DNA of 64,000 bases, from contig BPGT01000001.1 of assembly GCA_026003175.1 (NCBI GenBank), positions 248,001 through 312,000 of the forward strand, read 5' to 3'. The position numbers and the translations under genes were made by a program. The notes below the pieces were generated by a model. It was not told the DNA's origin. It saw only the letters and a list, made by a program, of their open reading frames with translations, and searched no databases. Positions within the stretch are counted from its first letter, which is position 1. Each line of letters opens with the position of its first letter. Positions 24,023 through 33,333 of this stretch are shown in pieces. Source of the DNA: Armatimonadota bacterium. Its GTDB lineage: Bacteria; Armatimonadota; HRBIN16.

Positions 24023-25210
24023 TTACCCCTTGAACAGCAACTCTATCAGCCGCCAGCCTTCGTCGATGCGCAGCTTTGCCTCTTCTACTGCGCTCTCGTC
24101 GAAGGTGAGGGAGGCGCCGCGCGACAGGTCTTCGCGCGAATCGTAAAGCATGAAGGGCACTGCCCCCGCCCGATGGGTGCGGAGAGCGACAGGCGTTGCG
24201 TGGTCGGGCAATACTAACATCCGGTAGTCGTGCTCGCGCAAGCCGTATACCAGTTGCGCTACGATATGCTCGTCTATCTGTTGCAGCGCCCACGCCTTCG
24301 CCTCCGGGTCGCCCTGATGCCCTGCCTCATCTGGAGCCTCCACGTGGATGAACACAAAGTCGTGCTTGTCCAGCATCCGCAATGCCCATTCGCCAATCGC
24401 CCGGTAGTCGGTATGCAGATAACCGGTTGCACCGGGCACGGCAGGCACCTCCAGCCCGGCAGCCCGTCCGATGCCTTTTACCAGATCCACCTCAGCGACC
24501 ACCGCACCGGTCACACCGTACTTTAGCGTGAAAGAGGGCAGGCGAGGAGCCAGCCCCTGTCCCCACAGCCAAATCATGTTCGCGGGAGCCTTTCCCTCAT
24601 CGCGACGGCGGCGGTTGATCGGATGGTCGTCCAGCAGGTTCAGGGAGTCCTCAATCAACCTGCGCAGTTTCTCCTCACCCTCACCAACCGGCAAGTGTTT
24701 CGCCCACTCTTCGCCCACGATGTCATGGGGAGGCGTGCATTGGACGTCCACGGGTCCCCCATGCCACACCATCACATGCCGATAACCCACTCCGGGGAAG
24801 AACCGCCAGTAGCGGGTGCCCAGTTTCTCATCCACCAGGCGAATAAGGGGATGAGACTCCTCGTTGCTGATGTTTCCCGCGCTGTGGTCGGTAATGCGTT
24901 CGCCATCGGTGCTGACCAGCGAGCAGCGGAAGGCGACGTCCTCTTCCTCCAGCGAGATACCCATCGCCAGTGCCTCCAGCGGCCCCCTGCCAGTGTAGTA
25001 ACGTCGTGGGTCATAGCCCAAAATCGCCATGTTTGCCACATCGCTGCCCGGGTACATATCGGAGGGAACCGTCCACACCGCACCAATCAACGCGTGCTTC
25101 GCCAGCGCGTCCAGATGAGGAGTGTGGGCGCGCATCTTGGGTGTTTTGCCGTTCCACTCCGGCAGAGGGTCATCTGCGAATCCGTCCGGCACCAGCAAGA
25201 TGTACTTCAT
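24023..25210 (-). CDS. apgM: 2,3-bisphosphoglycerate-independent phosphoglycerate mutase, archaeal type
   Basis: A 395-residue enzyme of the alkaline-phosphatase superfamily that interconverts 3- and 2-phosphoglycerate in glycolysis. The N-terminal metal site KYILLVPDGFADDPLPEW, the phosphoserine-loop motif YPGSDVANMAILGYDPRRYYTGRGPLEA (catalytic Ser in GSDVAN) and the C-terminal metal motifs FVFIHVEAPDEAGHQGD and VLPDHATPVALRTH identify the ApgM branch. It is about 150 residues shorter than bacterial GpmI, as expected. It lies 18 nt downstream of the GH130 gene on the same strand. Confidence 0.93.
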   Translation of the reverse strand: MKYILLVPDGFADDPLPEWNGKTPKMRAHTPHLDALAKHALIGAVWTVPSDMYPGSDVANMAILGYDPRRYYTGRGPLEALAMGISLEEEDVAFRCSLVSTDGERITDHSAGNISNEESHPLIRLVDEKLGTRYWRFFPGVGYRHVMVWHGGPVDVQCTPPHDIVGEEWAKHLPVGEGEEKLRRLIEDSLNLLDDHPINRRRRDEGKAPANMIWLWGQGLAPRLPSFTLKYGVTGAVVAEVDLVKGIGRAAGLEVPAVPGATGYLHTDYRAIGEWALRMLDKHDFVFIHVEAPDEAGHQGDPEAKAWALQQIDEHIVAQLVYGLREHDYRMLVLPDHATPVALRTHRAGAVPFMLYDSREDLSRGASLTFDESAVEEAKLRIDEGWRLIELLFKG

Positions 25211-25228
25211 ACGCAGGTTTTCGCCTCC

Positions 25229-26272
25229 CTATATGCCGTGGTCGCCGGGGTGCCCATGTTCTTTCAGCCATTCCAGCATTTCGCGGATGCTTCCCCTCGC
25301 CAGCGCGATGCAGGTGTCTGCGCCACCATAGTAGAGATTGATAGTATCCCCGTCGTCGGCAATAGTATACCCACAAGGGAACACCACGTTCGCTACGTCG
25401 CCCTCGCGTTCGTAAGGCTCTTCGGGACCGAACATCCATTCGTCGCTGCGCAGGATGCATCTTTCCGGGGTGTTGAGGTCAAACAATGCCAGCCCCAGCC
25501 GGTACAGACTGCCACTGGCGGTCTGGCGTACACCGTGGTATAATATCAGCCAGCCTTCTGGCGTCTCGATAGCAGGGGGCGACAACCCGATTTTGTTAGC
25601 ATCCCACCACGCGCCACGTCTTGCCTGCAGTATCATCTTATGGCTACCCCAGTGGCGCAGGTCGGGCGAATAGGAAATCCAGATGTGTGCTCCCTGCACT
25701 GTCATCGGGCGGTGAATCAGCGCCCAGTACCCGCCGATACGCCGGGGCAACAGTGCAGCGTCCTTGTCTTCAGGGGGCATGATCACCCCGAAGCGTTCAA
25801 AGTGGCGAAAGTCCTCCGTGAGCGCGAGCGACACGCCCGGACCTCCGCGTGAGTAGGAGGTGTAGGTGACCGCATACTTGCCCAGTTCCGGCACGTACAC
25901 GATACGGGCATCCTCGATGCCCCAGATTTCCTCTGGATAGTTCTGGGGGTCTGGCAGCATAGTGGGCTGCCGGTCAATTTCCCAGCCATCCACCCCATTA
26001 CGAGAGCGCGCCGCGCAAAAGTGCGAAATGCCGCGCCTGTCTTCCACCCGACACAACAGCAGGGTCGTGCCGTCAGGCAATAGCGTTGCGCCTGCATTGA
26101 AAACGGTGTTGATGGGGTACGGCCAGTCAGCAGCGGTGAGAATCGGGTTGCCCGGATAGCGATGTAGCAGCTCCTGGTGATGACCGTTGTTGCGCCTTAC
26201 TGCATTCATGGTTCCATCCATCGGATACTCAAAGAATGAAAATCCTCCTCTTTTACTATCGGTTAAAAACAT
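25229..26272 (-). CDS. GH130 family glycoside phosphorylase/glycosidase
   Basis: A 347-residue five-bladed propeller enzyme of family GH130, which mostly phosphorolyses beta-mannosides. Motifs are NTVFNAGATLLPDGTTLLLCRVEDRRG, IWGIEDARIVYV (family Asp), and IGLSPPAIETPEGWLILYHGVRQ. The C-terminus carries NLYYGGADTCIALARGSI. The start is uncertain: MFLTDS at 26272 has a weak AGAAG site, while internal ATGs at residues 18 and 22 also have GGA-rich upstream sequence. A palindrome GGGTATAATACCC at 26316-26328 lies upstream. The substrate cannot be told from the sequence. Confidence 0.88.
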   Translation of the reverse strand: MFLTDSKRGGFSFFEYPMDGTMNAVRRNNGHHQELLHRYPGNPILTAADWPYPINTVFNAGATLLPDGTTLLLCRVEDRRGISHFCAARSRNGVDGWEIDRQPTMLPDPQNYPEEIWGIEDARIVYVPELGKYAVTYTSYSRGGPGVSLALTEDFRHFERFGVIMPPEDKDAALLPRRIGGYWALIHRPMTVQGAHIWISYSPDLRHWGSHKMILQARRGAWWDANKIGLSPPAIETPEGWLILYHGVRQTASGSLYRLGLALFDLNTPERCILRSDEWMFGPEEPYEREGDVANVVFPCGYTIADDGDTINLYYGGADTCIALARGSIREMLEWLKEHGHPGDHGI

Positions 26273-26315
26273 GGTTCTTCTAGTAGTCCGTCAGACCTGC
26301 ATCTCTTGATGCATT

Positions 26316-26328
26316 GGGTATAATACCC
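26316..26328. promoter_or_regulatory. 13-bp palindrome upstream of the GH130 gene
   Basis: GGGTATAATACCC is a perfect odd palindrome that also contains a -10-like TATAAT. It lies 44 nt before the GH130 start and could be an operator or part of a promoter; no clear -35 box was found. Confidence 0.35.
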
Positions 26329-26334
26329 TACAAT

Positions 26335-28704
26335 TCATCGCGAATCCAGATGCCCCTGCAGCCACTGTAGTAGGCGCACCGTCCACCGTTTGTCCAACCC
26401 ATCGTTGCGCACTGGGCACTGCGGCGAGTGCAGGCAGCTGGGGCAACCTTCCGTGCAGGCACATTCGCTTACCAGCGCCGTTGCCATACGCACCAAGTTC
26501 TCCATCTCCTCATACGCACCTCGGCTGATACCTGTGCCTCCGGGGCTGGTGTCATACAGGAATATCGCGCTGCGCCCGAGAGCGGGGTACAGCCAGGTGA
26601 AGAAGCTGCCCACATCCATTCGCTCGCAACCGCAGATGAGCGGCACTACTGCTTGCAAAGCGTGCTCTGCACCGTGCATCGCCATCAACCGGTCGGCGGA
26701 GCGAGTCAGGGTTGTCCTGTCCATATCGTGTGCGAGCAGGGCAAGAATGTCCAGCATGTCTCCTCTACGATGCGGATGCGTCTCCGCTTGCGCAGGGCTA
26801 AACTGCAGGATGTCGAACGCCAGCCACGCACCTTCGGTATCGTAAGACTGCTCCGGCATCGCCAGCGGTTCCATATCGATCACTTCGCCACTGCGCAGGT
26901 GTTTGCGTCGGAACCCAACCACCTGCTCGCTCACCCGTACATCTCCGAAACCCGTCTCTATCTTCCCCATCTGGCGCGTAGCACGAGTGTGCAGTACCTG
27001 CAGTTCCACATGCACCAGAGGCTCGGTGTAGTAATCCGCCCAGACAGGAGTGGCTATCGCCATTCGCTGAACGTCGTCCAGACTTTCGATAAAATAACTC
27101 TCCCCCTGATGCAGGTAGATGGCTCCGGGATGCACTGTACGGTAGGCACGCTCCATCTCCACCCTGCCCAGCTCCATGCCGCTGGTACTCTCGCGGATAA
27201 TCACCGATTCGCCCGATGCCGTGCGAATGGACACCTCGGCAGCAGGGTAACCTCCCCCGAAGTAGTACCATCGCCCCTCGCGCGCCCCCAGCTTGCCTTC
27301 GTCCATCAGCTCAGCAATGGCGCTCATGCAGCTTTCCGCATCGCCAAAGAGCGTATAGTCGTCTGGCTCCAGAGGTTTCTCGTGCGCGGCACAGCAGAGG
27401 TGTGCTCGCAAAATCGGGTGGTTGGTAGGATTGAGGCGCACCTGCTCTACCGGCTTTCCGAAGAGGTATTCCGGGTGGCGCATCAAGTACTGGTCCAACG
27501 GGTCGTTCTGCGCCACAAGGATAATCATCGCCTCGCGATCGCGCCGTCCTGCCCTGCCCGCTTGCTGCCAGGTGCTGGTGATACTGCCGGGGTAGCCTGC
27601 CATCACCACCACGTCCAGTCCGCCGATATCCACCCCCAGTTCCAGCGCGTTGGTGCTGACCACGCCCAGCAAATCCCCGCTGAAAAGCCTGCGTTCAATC
27701 TCGCGCCGTTGCTCCGGCGTGTAGCCCGCCCGATAGGACATCAGTCGCTGCTTTAACTCGGGGGCACGTCGTTCCGCCAGTTCGTAGGCATAACGCAGTA
27801 TCAGCTCGGTGGTCACGCGCGCCTTCGCGAAAACCAGCGTGCTCCAGCCTGTTTCCGCCAGCGCGGTCATGATGGCGGCGGTCTCTACGTTCGTACTCAA
27901 CCGCTCGAAGTTCGCGCCAATAATGGGCGGATTCCACAACACGAAATAGCGTTGCGGACGAGGTGCACCGTCCTCCTGAACAAGCGTGCAGGGCACTCCG
28001 GTCAGCGTTTCCGCCGTTTCCTGCGGGTTGCCCACCGTGGCGGAGGTGAGGATGAACTGCGGGCGTGCTCCGTAAAACTCCGCTAAACGGCGCAACCGGC
28101 GTAGCACCAGCGCCACATGCGAACCGAACACGCCGCGATAGGCGTGCATTTCATCCACTATCACGTACCGCAACTTGCGCAGGAACCTCGCCCAAGAGGA
28201 GTGGTTGGGCAAAATGCCTACATGTAGCATGTCGGGATTGGTCAAGACGATATGTGCTCCACGCCGGATGGATGCCCGCTCGTGCTGAGGGGTGTCGCCG
28301 TCGTACACACCGAAGCGCACCTGCGGGAACAGCCCCAGGTCGTTCAGCTTCTCCAGCTGGTCGCGCGCCAGCGCCTTGGTAGGGAAAAGGTAGAAGGCGG
28401 TGGTATACGGGTTGGTCAACACGCTTTCCAGCACGGGCAGGTTGTAGCACAGCGTCTTGCCGGAGGCGGTTCCGCTGACCACCACCACGTTCTCGCCGCG
28501 ACGCGCCGCCTCTAAAGCCATCGCCTGATGGCTGTAGAGCACGCCGACGCCCTGCGCCCGCAGAGCGCGTTCCAGGGGTTCCGGCAGCGGACGGCTAATC
28601 GTACCGGTACGCCCGGCGGTGGCTTCCAGCAGGTGCACATGCACCACCCGCTTGCGTACCTCCTCGTTCTGCAGGAACATCTGTAAGTACTCGGCGAGAC
28701 GCAT
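26335..28704 (-). CDS. DEAD/DEAH-box helicase with DUF1998 (MrfA/YprA-like)
   Basis: A 789-residue superfamily-2 helicase. Residues about 40-400 hold the RecA-like domains: Q-motif region, Walker A VVVSGTASGKTLCYNLP, DEMH box VIVDEMHAYRGVFGSH, SAT as FILTSATVGNP, and motif VI WQQAGRAGRRDRE. The C-terminal DUF1998 region ends with the four-Cys zinc motif CACTEGCPSCLHSPQCP. These features match MrfA of Bacillus, a 3'-5' helicase for repair of mitomycin adducts. It ends 62 nt before the GH130 start and is probably a separate function in the same direction. Confidence 0.9.
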   Translation of the reverse strand: MRLAEYLQMFLQNEEVRKRVVHVHLLEATAGRTGTISRPLPEPLERALRAQGVGVLYSHQAMALEAARRGENVVVVSGTASGKTLCYNLPVLESVLTNPYTTAFYLFPTKALARDQLEKLNDLGLFPQVRFGVYDGDTPQHERASIRRGAHIVLTNPDMLHVGILPNHSSWARFLRKLRYVIVDEMHAYRGVFGSHVALVLRRLRRLAEFYGARPQFILTSATVGNPQETAETLTGVPCTLVQEDGAPRPQRYFVLWNPPIIGANFERLSTNVETAAIMTALAETGWSTLVFAKARVTTELILRYAYELAERRAPELKQRLMSYRAGYTPEQRREIERRLFSGDLLGVVSTNALELGVDIGGLDVVVMAGYPGSITSTWQQAGRAGRRDREAMIILVAQNDPLDQYLMRHPEYLFGKPVEQVRLNPTNHPILRAHLCCAAHEKPLEPDDYTLFGDAESCMSAIAELMDEGKLGAREGRWYYFGGGYPAAEVSIRTASGESVIIRESTSGMELGRVEMERAYRTVHPGAIYLHQGESYFIESLDDVQRMAIATPVWADYYTEPLVHVELQVLHTRATRQMGKIETGFGDVRVSEQVVGFRRKHLRSGEVIDMEPLAMPEQSYDTEGAWLAFDILQFSPAQAETHPHRRGDMLDILALLAHDMDRTTLTRSADRLMAMHGAEHALQAVVPLICGCERMDVGSFFTWLYPALGRSAIFLYDTSPGGTGISRGAYEEMENLVRMATALVSECACTEGCPSCLHSPQCPVRNDGLDKRWTVRLLQWLQGHLDSR

Positions 28705-28713
28705 CCCTGCCCA

Positions 28714-29592
28714 CTACCACCTCTTCAAACCGGGGTAAGGCGCCCTGAGCGTATACACCGCGTTCGTCTCCGTCTCGGTGATGAACAGCGTGCGGTTGTC
28801 CTTGCCGCCGAACTCCACGTTGGTCGGATTTTTGCCGCCAGCGGGGTAACTGCGCCATACCTTGCCGTCAGGGCTGACCACCAGTATCTTTCCTGCCCCA
28901 AATTGCGCTATCCACAGGTTGCCGCGCGTGTCGAAGCGCATGCCGTCCGGTCCACCGGGCGGCGGCAGCTGGATGAACACTTCCATCTCGCCCAGCGTGC
29001 CGTCCGCACGTATCTGCCAGCGCAGGATACGGTTGCGCGGTGACTCCGCCACATACAGCCACTTCTCATCCCGGCTCAAGGCGATGCCGTTGGGGAACTG
29101 CAATCCCTCCGCCAGCCGCTGTACCTTGCCATCCGCGTTGCGCCGATACACTGCACCAATTGGCTTATCCCAGGAACCCGCCGGGTCGGTGAAGTACAGA
29201 TTGCCTTGCGAGTCAAAGCAGAGGTCGTTGGGTCCCAGGAAGGGTTTGCCGTCGCACTCTTCAGCCATCATCTCCGCTTTGCCGTTGCGGTCAAAACGCA
29301 CAATCGCCTTGCGTTTATGGTCACACACCCACAGCGTGCCATCTTTAGCAAAGGTGGAGCCGTTGCCGCTGCCGGGCGCCTTCGCGAAGACTTCTACCCT
29401 GCCATCGGGGTACACCCGGTGGATGTTGTCACTTTGGCAGTTCACCACGTATAGATACCCTGTACTACGCTCGTATGCGGGTCCCTCACAGAACTGGAAC
29501 CCCTCCGCCAGTTTGGTTAACTCCGGTGCTGTTTGCGCCATTACTAATCCTCCTGTCAGCAAAAGTGTGGAAACCCATCTGCTCTTTCTCAT
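28714..29592 (-). CDS. SMP-30/gluconolactonase-like secreted protein
   Basis: A 292-residue six-bladed propeller protein with a signal peptide (MRKSRWVSTLLLTGGLVMAQ). Family motifs are FCEGPAYERSTGYLYVVN, LGPNDLCFDSQGNLYFTDPAGS, LQFPNGIALSRDEKWLYVAES and GGPDGMRFDTRGNLWIAQFGAG. The Glu of CEGPA and the Asn and Asp of FPNGIA and GPDGM are the usual metal ligands. SMP-30 enzymes are calcium-dependent sugar lactonases; this one would act outside the cytoplasm. It lies just upstream of the helicase gene on the same strand, 9 nt away. Confidence 0.88.
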   Translation of the reverse strand: MRKSRWVSTLLLTGGLVMAQTAPELTKLAEGFQFCEGPAYERSTGYLYVVNCQSDNIHRVYPDGRVEVFAKAPGSGNGSTFAKDGTLWVCDHKRKAIVRFDRNGKAEMMAEECDGKPFLGPNDLCFDSQGNLYFTDPAGSWDKPIGAVYRRNADGKVQRLAEGLQFPNGIALSRDEKWLYVAESPRNRILRWQIRADGTLGEMEVFIQLPPPGGPDGMRFDTRGNLWIAQFGAGKILVVSPDGKVWRSYPAGGKNPTNVEFGGKDNRTLFITETETNAVYTLRAPYPGLKRW

Positions 29593-29708
29593 CGGTGGTC
29601 ACCTCTTTTCGCACAGGATGTTCGCTACCGGTAGCCCTTTCGCCTGCACGCATCCTTGCTGATGCGATATAATGGAGGTGGTATACGTATCCTTAAGGAG
29701 GGATGACC

Positions 29709-31256
29709 ATGCTACCCCCTTTCAAGAACGAACCTGTGGTGAACTTCAGTGAAGAGGTTCACCGCCAGCGGATGCTGGAAGCGTTGCGCAAGGTGGAAAG
29801 CGAACTCGGCAGAGAATACCCTCTTATCATCGGTTGTGATAGGGTCACTACCCCCGACACCTTCCTCTCCATCAATCCCGCCCGCCCATCGCAGGTTATT
29901 GGACGATTCGCCAGAGCCACCCCGGAACTGGTGGACAGAGCAATTCGCGTGGCACACGATACCTTCCGCACGTGGAGCCGTGTGCCCTACGATGAACGCG
30001 CCCGCTACCTGCTGAAAGCGGCTGCTATCATGCGCCGACGCATCTACGAGATGGCGGCGTGGATGGTATACGAAGTAAGCAAATCGTGGGTAGAAGCGTA
30101 CGCCGATGTGGCGGAAGCGATAGACTTCATGGAGTTCTACGCCCGTGAGATGATGCGTCTTGGTCCCCCCCAACCGGTGGTGGACTATCCGGGCGAGGAG
30201 AACGAACTGCGCTACATTCCGCTGGGTGTGGGAGCGGTCATCCCACCGTGGAACTTCCCTCTGGCAATACTGACGGGAATGACCACCGCCGCTGTCGTCA
30301 CGGGCAATACGGTGGTGCTGAAGCCCGCTTCCGCCGCGCCTACCATCGCCGCCAAGTTCATGGAAGTGATGCAGGAAGCCAGCCTGCCCGCGGGTGTGAT
30401 TAACTTCCTGCCGGGTCCGGGCAGCAGCGTGGGCGATGTGCTGGTCACCCATCCGCTCACCCGCTTCATCGCCTTCACCGGTTCTAAGGAGGTCGGCTTG
30501 CGCATTCACGAGCTGGCAGCGAAACCGCAGCCCGGCCAAATCTGGCTGAAGCGCACCATCCTGGAAATGGGCGGCAAAGACTGTATCATTATCGACGAAG
30601 ACGCTGACCTCGAATCGGCGGTGGAGGGCGTCAACTGGTCTGCCTTCGGCTTTCAGGGACAGAAGTGCTCCGCCTGCTCGCGTTTGGTGATTCATCAGGC
30701 AGTGTACGACCGCTTCCTGGAGATGGTGGTAGAGCGTGCAAAGCAGAACACCGTTGGCGACCCGGTAGACGGGCGTAACTTCATGGGCGCGGTGATCGAC
30801 GAGTCGGCGTTGCACAAAATCACCGGCTACATCGAGGTGGGCAAAACGGAAGGCAAGCTGGTGCTGGGCGGCGAGAGGCTGCCAGGCGATGGCTATTTCC
30901 TGCCTCCCACCATCTTCGCGGACGTAGACCCCAACGCGCGCATCGCGCAAGAGGAGATATTCGGACCGGTGCTAGCGGTCATCAAGGCGCGCGACTTCGA
31001 CCACGCGCTGCAAATCGCCAACGGCACAGAGTACGGCTTAACGGGTGGCGTCTACTCGAACAACCGTCGCCATCTGGAGCGTGCCCGCCACGAGTTCCAT
31101 GTGGGCAACCTGTACTTCAACCGCAAGATTACCGGTGCACTGGTGGGGGTACAGCCCTTCGGCGGTTTCAATATGTCGGGGACCGACTCGAAGGCAGGCG
31201 GCAGCGACTACCTGCTGCTATTCATGCAGGCGAAATCCATCAGCGAACGGTGGTAG
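29709..31256 (+). CDS. pruA: L-glutamate gamma-semialdehyde (P5C) dehydrogenase
   Basis: A 515-residue aldehyde dehydrogenase that oxidises glutamate semialdehyde to glutamate with NAD in proline catabolism. Cofactor motif VGAVIPPWNFPLAI, catalytic Glu in LEMGGKD and catalytic Cys in GFQGQKCSACSR are present, and the tail GGFNMSGTDSKAGGSDYLLLFMQ is typical of the PruA/RocA branch. The second ATG (29709) is preferred because AAGGAGGG touches the first. A TATAAT box lies at 29668-29673 without a clear -35. A strong terminator follows, so it is monocistronic. Proline dehydrogenase is not in the window. Confidence 0.92.
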   Translation: MLPPFKNEPVVNFSEEVHRQRMLEALRKVESELGREYPLIIGCDRVTTPDTFLSINPARPSQVIGRFARATPELVDRAIRVAHDTFRTWSRVPYDERARYLLKAAAIMRRRIYEMAAWMVYEVSKSWVEAYADVAEAIDFMEFYAREMMRLGPPQPVVDYPGEENELRYIPLGVGAVIPPWNFPLAILTGMTTAAVVTGNTVVLKPASAAPTIAAKFMEVMQEASLPAGVINFLPGPGSSVGDVLVTHPLTRFIAFTGSKEVGLRIHELAAKPQPGQIWLKRTILEMGGKDCIIIDEDADLESAVEGVNWSAFGFQGQKCSACSRLVIHQAVYDRFLEMVVERAKQNTVGDPVDGRNFMGAVIDESALHKITGYIEVGKTEGKLVLGGERLPGDGYFLPPTIFADVDPNARIAQEEIFGPVLAVIKARDFDHALQIANGTEYGLTGGVYSNNRRHLERARHEFHVGNLYFNRKITGALVGVQPFGGFNMSGTDSKAGGSDYLLLFMQAKSISERW

Positions 31257-31262
31257 GCTCTC

Positions 31263-31290
31263 AGCCCCCTCCTGTCTGGAGGGGGCTTTT
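31263..31290 (+). terminator. Rho-independent terminator after pruA
   Basis: A 10-bp stem AGCCCCCTCC/GGAGGGGGCT with a 5-nt loop, followed by TTTT. Confidence 0.85.
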
Positions 31291-31484
31291 CCCTTCACAG
31301 CTCCAGAGCCCTTCAGAAAGATAGCCGGGTATCCGCAGACGCGGATGGCAAAGCCGCTCGTCCTCGCCATAGTCCGCTACACAAGGACACGCAAGCGGAG
31401 CCACTCCGCCTTACATCCAAATCCCCCCGCAGGAAAAAATCCTCCTCATGATAAATCTAGACAAAAAACAAGAGGGTGGGCAGG

Positions 31485-32642
31485 ATGCAGTACCGTCGTT
31501 TTGGCAGGACAAATTTGCAAATCTCGGTGCTTACCTTTGGCGCGATGCGCATTCCCTTTGGCGATTTGTCGCCTGAGGAACGCCAAAAAGCGGAGGAAAA
31601 CGCCTTTGCCACCATGAAGCGCGCGCTGGAGGCGGGAGTAAACCACTTCGAAACCGCGCGAGGCTACGGCAACAGCGAGCACCTCATCGGAATGTGGCTA
31701 CCACATCTCCCTATCAAGCGTGAGGAGCTGGTCATCACCACCAAAATCGCCCCGACGCAGTCTGCTGACGAGATGCGCCGATACATCGATGAGTCCTGCC
31801 AGCGCATGGGCATCAGTTATATCGACAATCTGGATATTCACGGCATCAACACCTATGAGCTGCTCGAACTCTCCGTGCGCAAGGGCGGGTGTCTGGACGG
31901 CATCCGACAAGCGATGAAAGAGGGGATAGTGCGTCATCTGGGCTTCTCGACACACGCGCCGCTGGAAGTGATACTGGATACCATGCGTACCGGCGAGTTC
32001 GAATCAGTCAACCTACACTACTACTACTTCAACCAGCGCAACTATCCGGCGATTCGGCTGGCGGAAGAGCTGGATATGGGTGTGCTCATCATCTCACCCA
32101 CCGACAAGGGCGGGCAACTGCATATCGCGCCTGAAAAACTGAGGCAGGCAACCGCTCCCTACACGCCCATTGAAATCAACCAGCGCTTCTTGCTGAGCGA
32201 CCCGGCGATCACCACCCTCACCGTCGGCGCGGGCAAACCCGAGGAGTGGGATGCCCATCTGCGCATGGCAGACCGCATAGAACCGCTCACCGCCGAAGAA
32301 CAAGCGATCCTGCAGCGCATGGATGATACCATGAAGCACGAGCTGGGCGACACCTATTGCTCCTACTGCTTTGAATGTCTGCCCTGTCCGGAAGACATCC
32401 ACATCCCCGAAGTTTTGCGCCTGCGCAATATGGCAAAAGCGTTCGATATGGTAGAATTCGGCAAGTTCCGCTACAATCTGTTCGGCAACGGGGGACACTG
32501 GTTCCCGGGTGTGCAGGCAGATGCTTGCACCGACTGTGGCGACTGCCTGCCCCGCTGCCCGCTGAAGCTGGACATACCCACCCTGCTTCGCGAGACGCAC
32601 GAAATGCTAACGGGGGAACCGGTGAAAAGGCTGTGGAGGTAG
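31485..32642 (+). CDS. Aldo/keto reductase with C-terminal 4Fe-4S ferredoxin domain
   Basis: A 385-residue fusion. Residues 1-280 form an aldo/keto reductase TIM barrel (MQYRRFGRTNLQISVLTFGAM, GVNHFETARGYGNSEHLIG with the catalytic Asp/Tyr region partly altered: the tetrad Asp is replaced by Glu in HFETARGYG). Residues about 300-375 hold Cys motifs CSYCFECLPCP and CTDCGDCLPRCP for iron-sulfur clusters. This matches the 'predicted oxidoreductase, aldo/keto family' with ferredoxin tail. AGAGGGTGG before the ATG at 31485 sets the start. Its substrate is unknown. Confidence 0.88.
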   Translation: MQYRRFGRTNLQISVLTFGAMRIPFGDLSPEERQKAEENAFATMKRALEAGVNHFETARGYGNSEHLIGMWLPHLPIKREELVITTKIAPTQSADEMRRYIDESCQRMGISYIDNLDIHGINTYELLELSVRKGGCLDGIRQAMKEGIVRHLGFSTHAPLEVILDTMRTGEFESVNLHYYYFNQRNYPAIRLAEELDMGVLIISPTDKGGQLHIAPEKLRQATAPYTPIEINQRFLLSDPAITTLTVGAGKPEEWDAHLRMADRIEPLTAEEQAILQRMDDTMKHELGDTYCSYCFECLPCPEDIHIPEVLRLRNMAKAFDMVEFGKFRYNLFGNGGHWFPGVQADACTDCGDCLPRCPLKLDIPTLLRETHEMLTGEPVKRLWR

Positions 32643-32721
32643 TCTGTTATGTAGTGCGCCTGCCCACCTGAAGCCGCTATTTGCACAGACAACAATCTCC
32701 CGGCGCATTTACTTTCGCCCC

Positions 32722-32751
32722 TTGCAAACCTTACGCCCACAATAGTATAAT
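32722..32751 (+). promoter_or_regulatory. Promoter of the rpsF-ssb-rpsR operon
   Basis: TTGCAA (32722-32727), an 18-bp spacer and a perfect TATAAT (32746-32751), 80 nt before the rpsF start. Confidence 0.7.
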
Positions 32752-32831
32752 AACGTGAGGCTTGAAAGCACCCTTCCTGCTCCGCCCGCCAGAGGTGGAG
32801 CCAAATCAGTCCAGAGGGAGGAAACACGACA

Positions 32832-33299
32832 GTGCCGTTTTACGAAGCCATGTATCTCGTCCACCCCAGCGTGGACGATGAGCGACTGGCAGAGATTATC
32901 GCTCGCTACAATCAGGTGGTGGAAAGCGCGGGAGGCGTTATCGAACACTCCAGCAAGTGGGACCGCCGCCGTCTGGCGTATCCCATCAACAAGGTACAGG
33001 AAGCCACCTATGTGCTGATGTACTTCCGGGCTGACCCACAGGTCCCCGCGGAGTTAGACAGGCTGTTCCGAATCAGCGATGAGGTGATACGTCATCTCAT
33101 CATTCGTCACGATAAACCGCACCTAGTACTGACCGTTCCCACCGTTGAGGAGGCTACTGCTGCCGAAGAAGCGCCTGTAGAGGAACCTGTTGAGGTGACC
33201 GAATCTGCTGAGGCAGAACCAACCACCGAGCAGAGCACCGAAGAGGAACCGGTCTCCGAAGGTGAGGAGCCAGCCAGCGTAGAGGAGGAGCAAGCCTAA
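32832..33299 (+). CDS. rpsF: Ribosomal protein bS6
   Basis: A 155-residue protein. Residues 1-97 are the bS6 core (PFYEAMYLVHPSVDDERLAEII, WDRRRLAYPINKVQEATYVLMYF). Residues 98-155 form an acidic, Glu/Pro/Thr-rich tail (EEPVEVTESAEAEPTTEQ), longer than in most bacteria but of the kind seen in several phyla. GTG start with AGGGAGG 10 nt upstream. First gene of the rpsF-ssb-rpsR operon; it binds bS18 in the small-subunit platform. Confidence 0.95.
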   Translation: MPFYEAMYLVHPSVDDERLAEIIARYNQVVESAGGVIEHSSKWDRRRLAYPINKVQEATYVLMYFRADPQVPAELDRLFRISDEVIRHLIIRHDKPHLVLTVPTVEEATAAEEAPVEEPVEVTESAEAEPTTEQSTEEEPVSEGEEPASVEEEQA

Positions 33300-33333
33300 A
33301 GCACCACTTCGCGCACAGGAAGGGGAGATCACC

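Noticed and set aside
29712-30950. A 412-codon frame opposite pruA.
   Set aside because: The plus strand codes for a complete aldehyde dehydrogenase; the minus frame is a codon-bias shadow.
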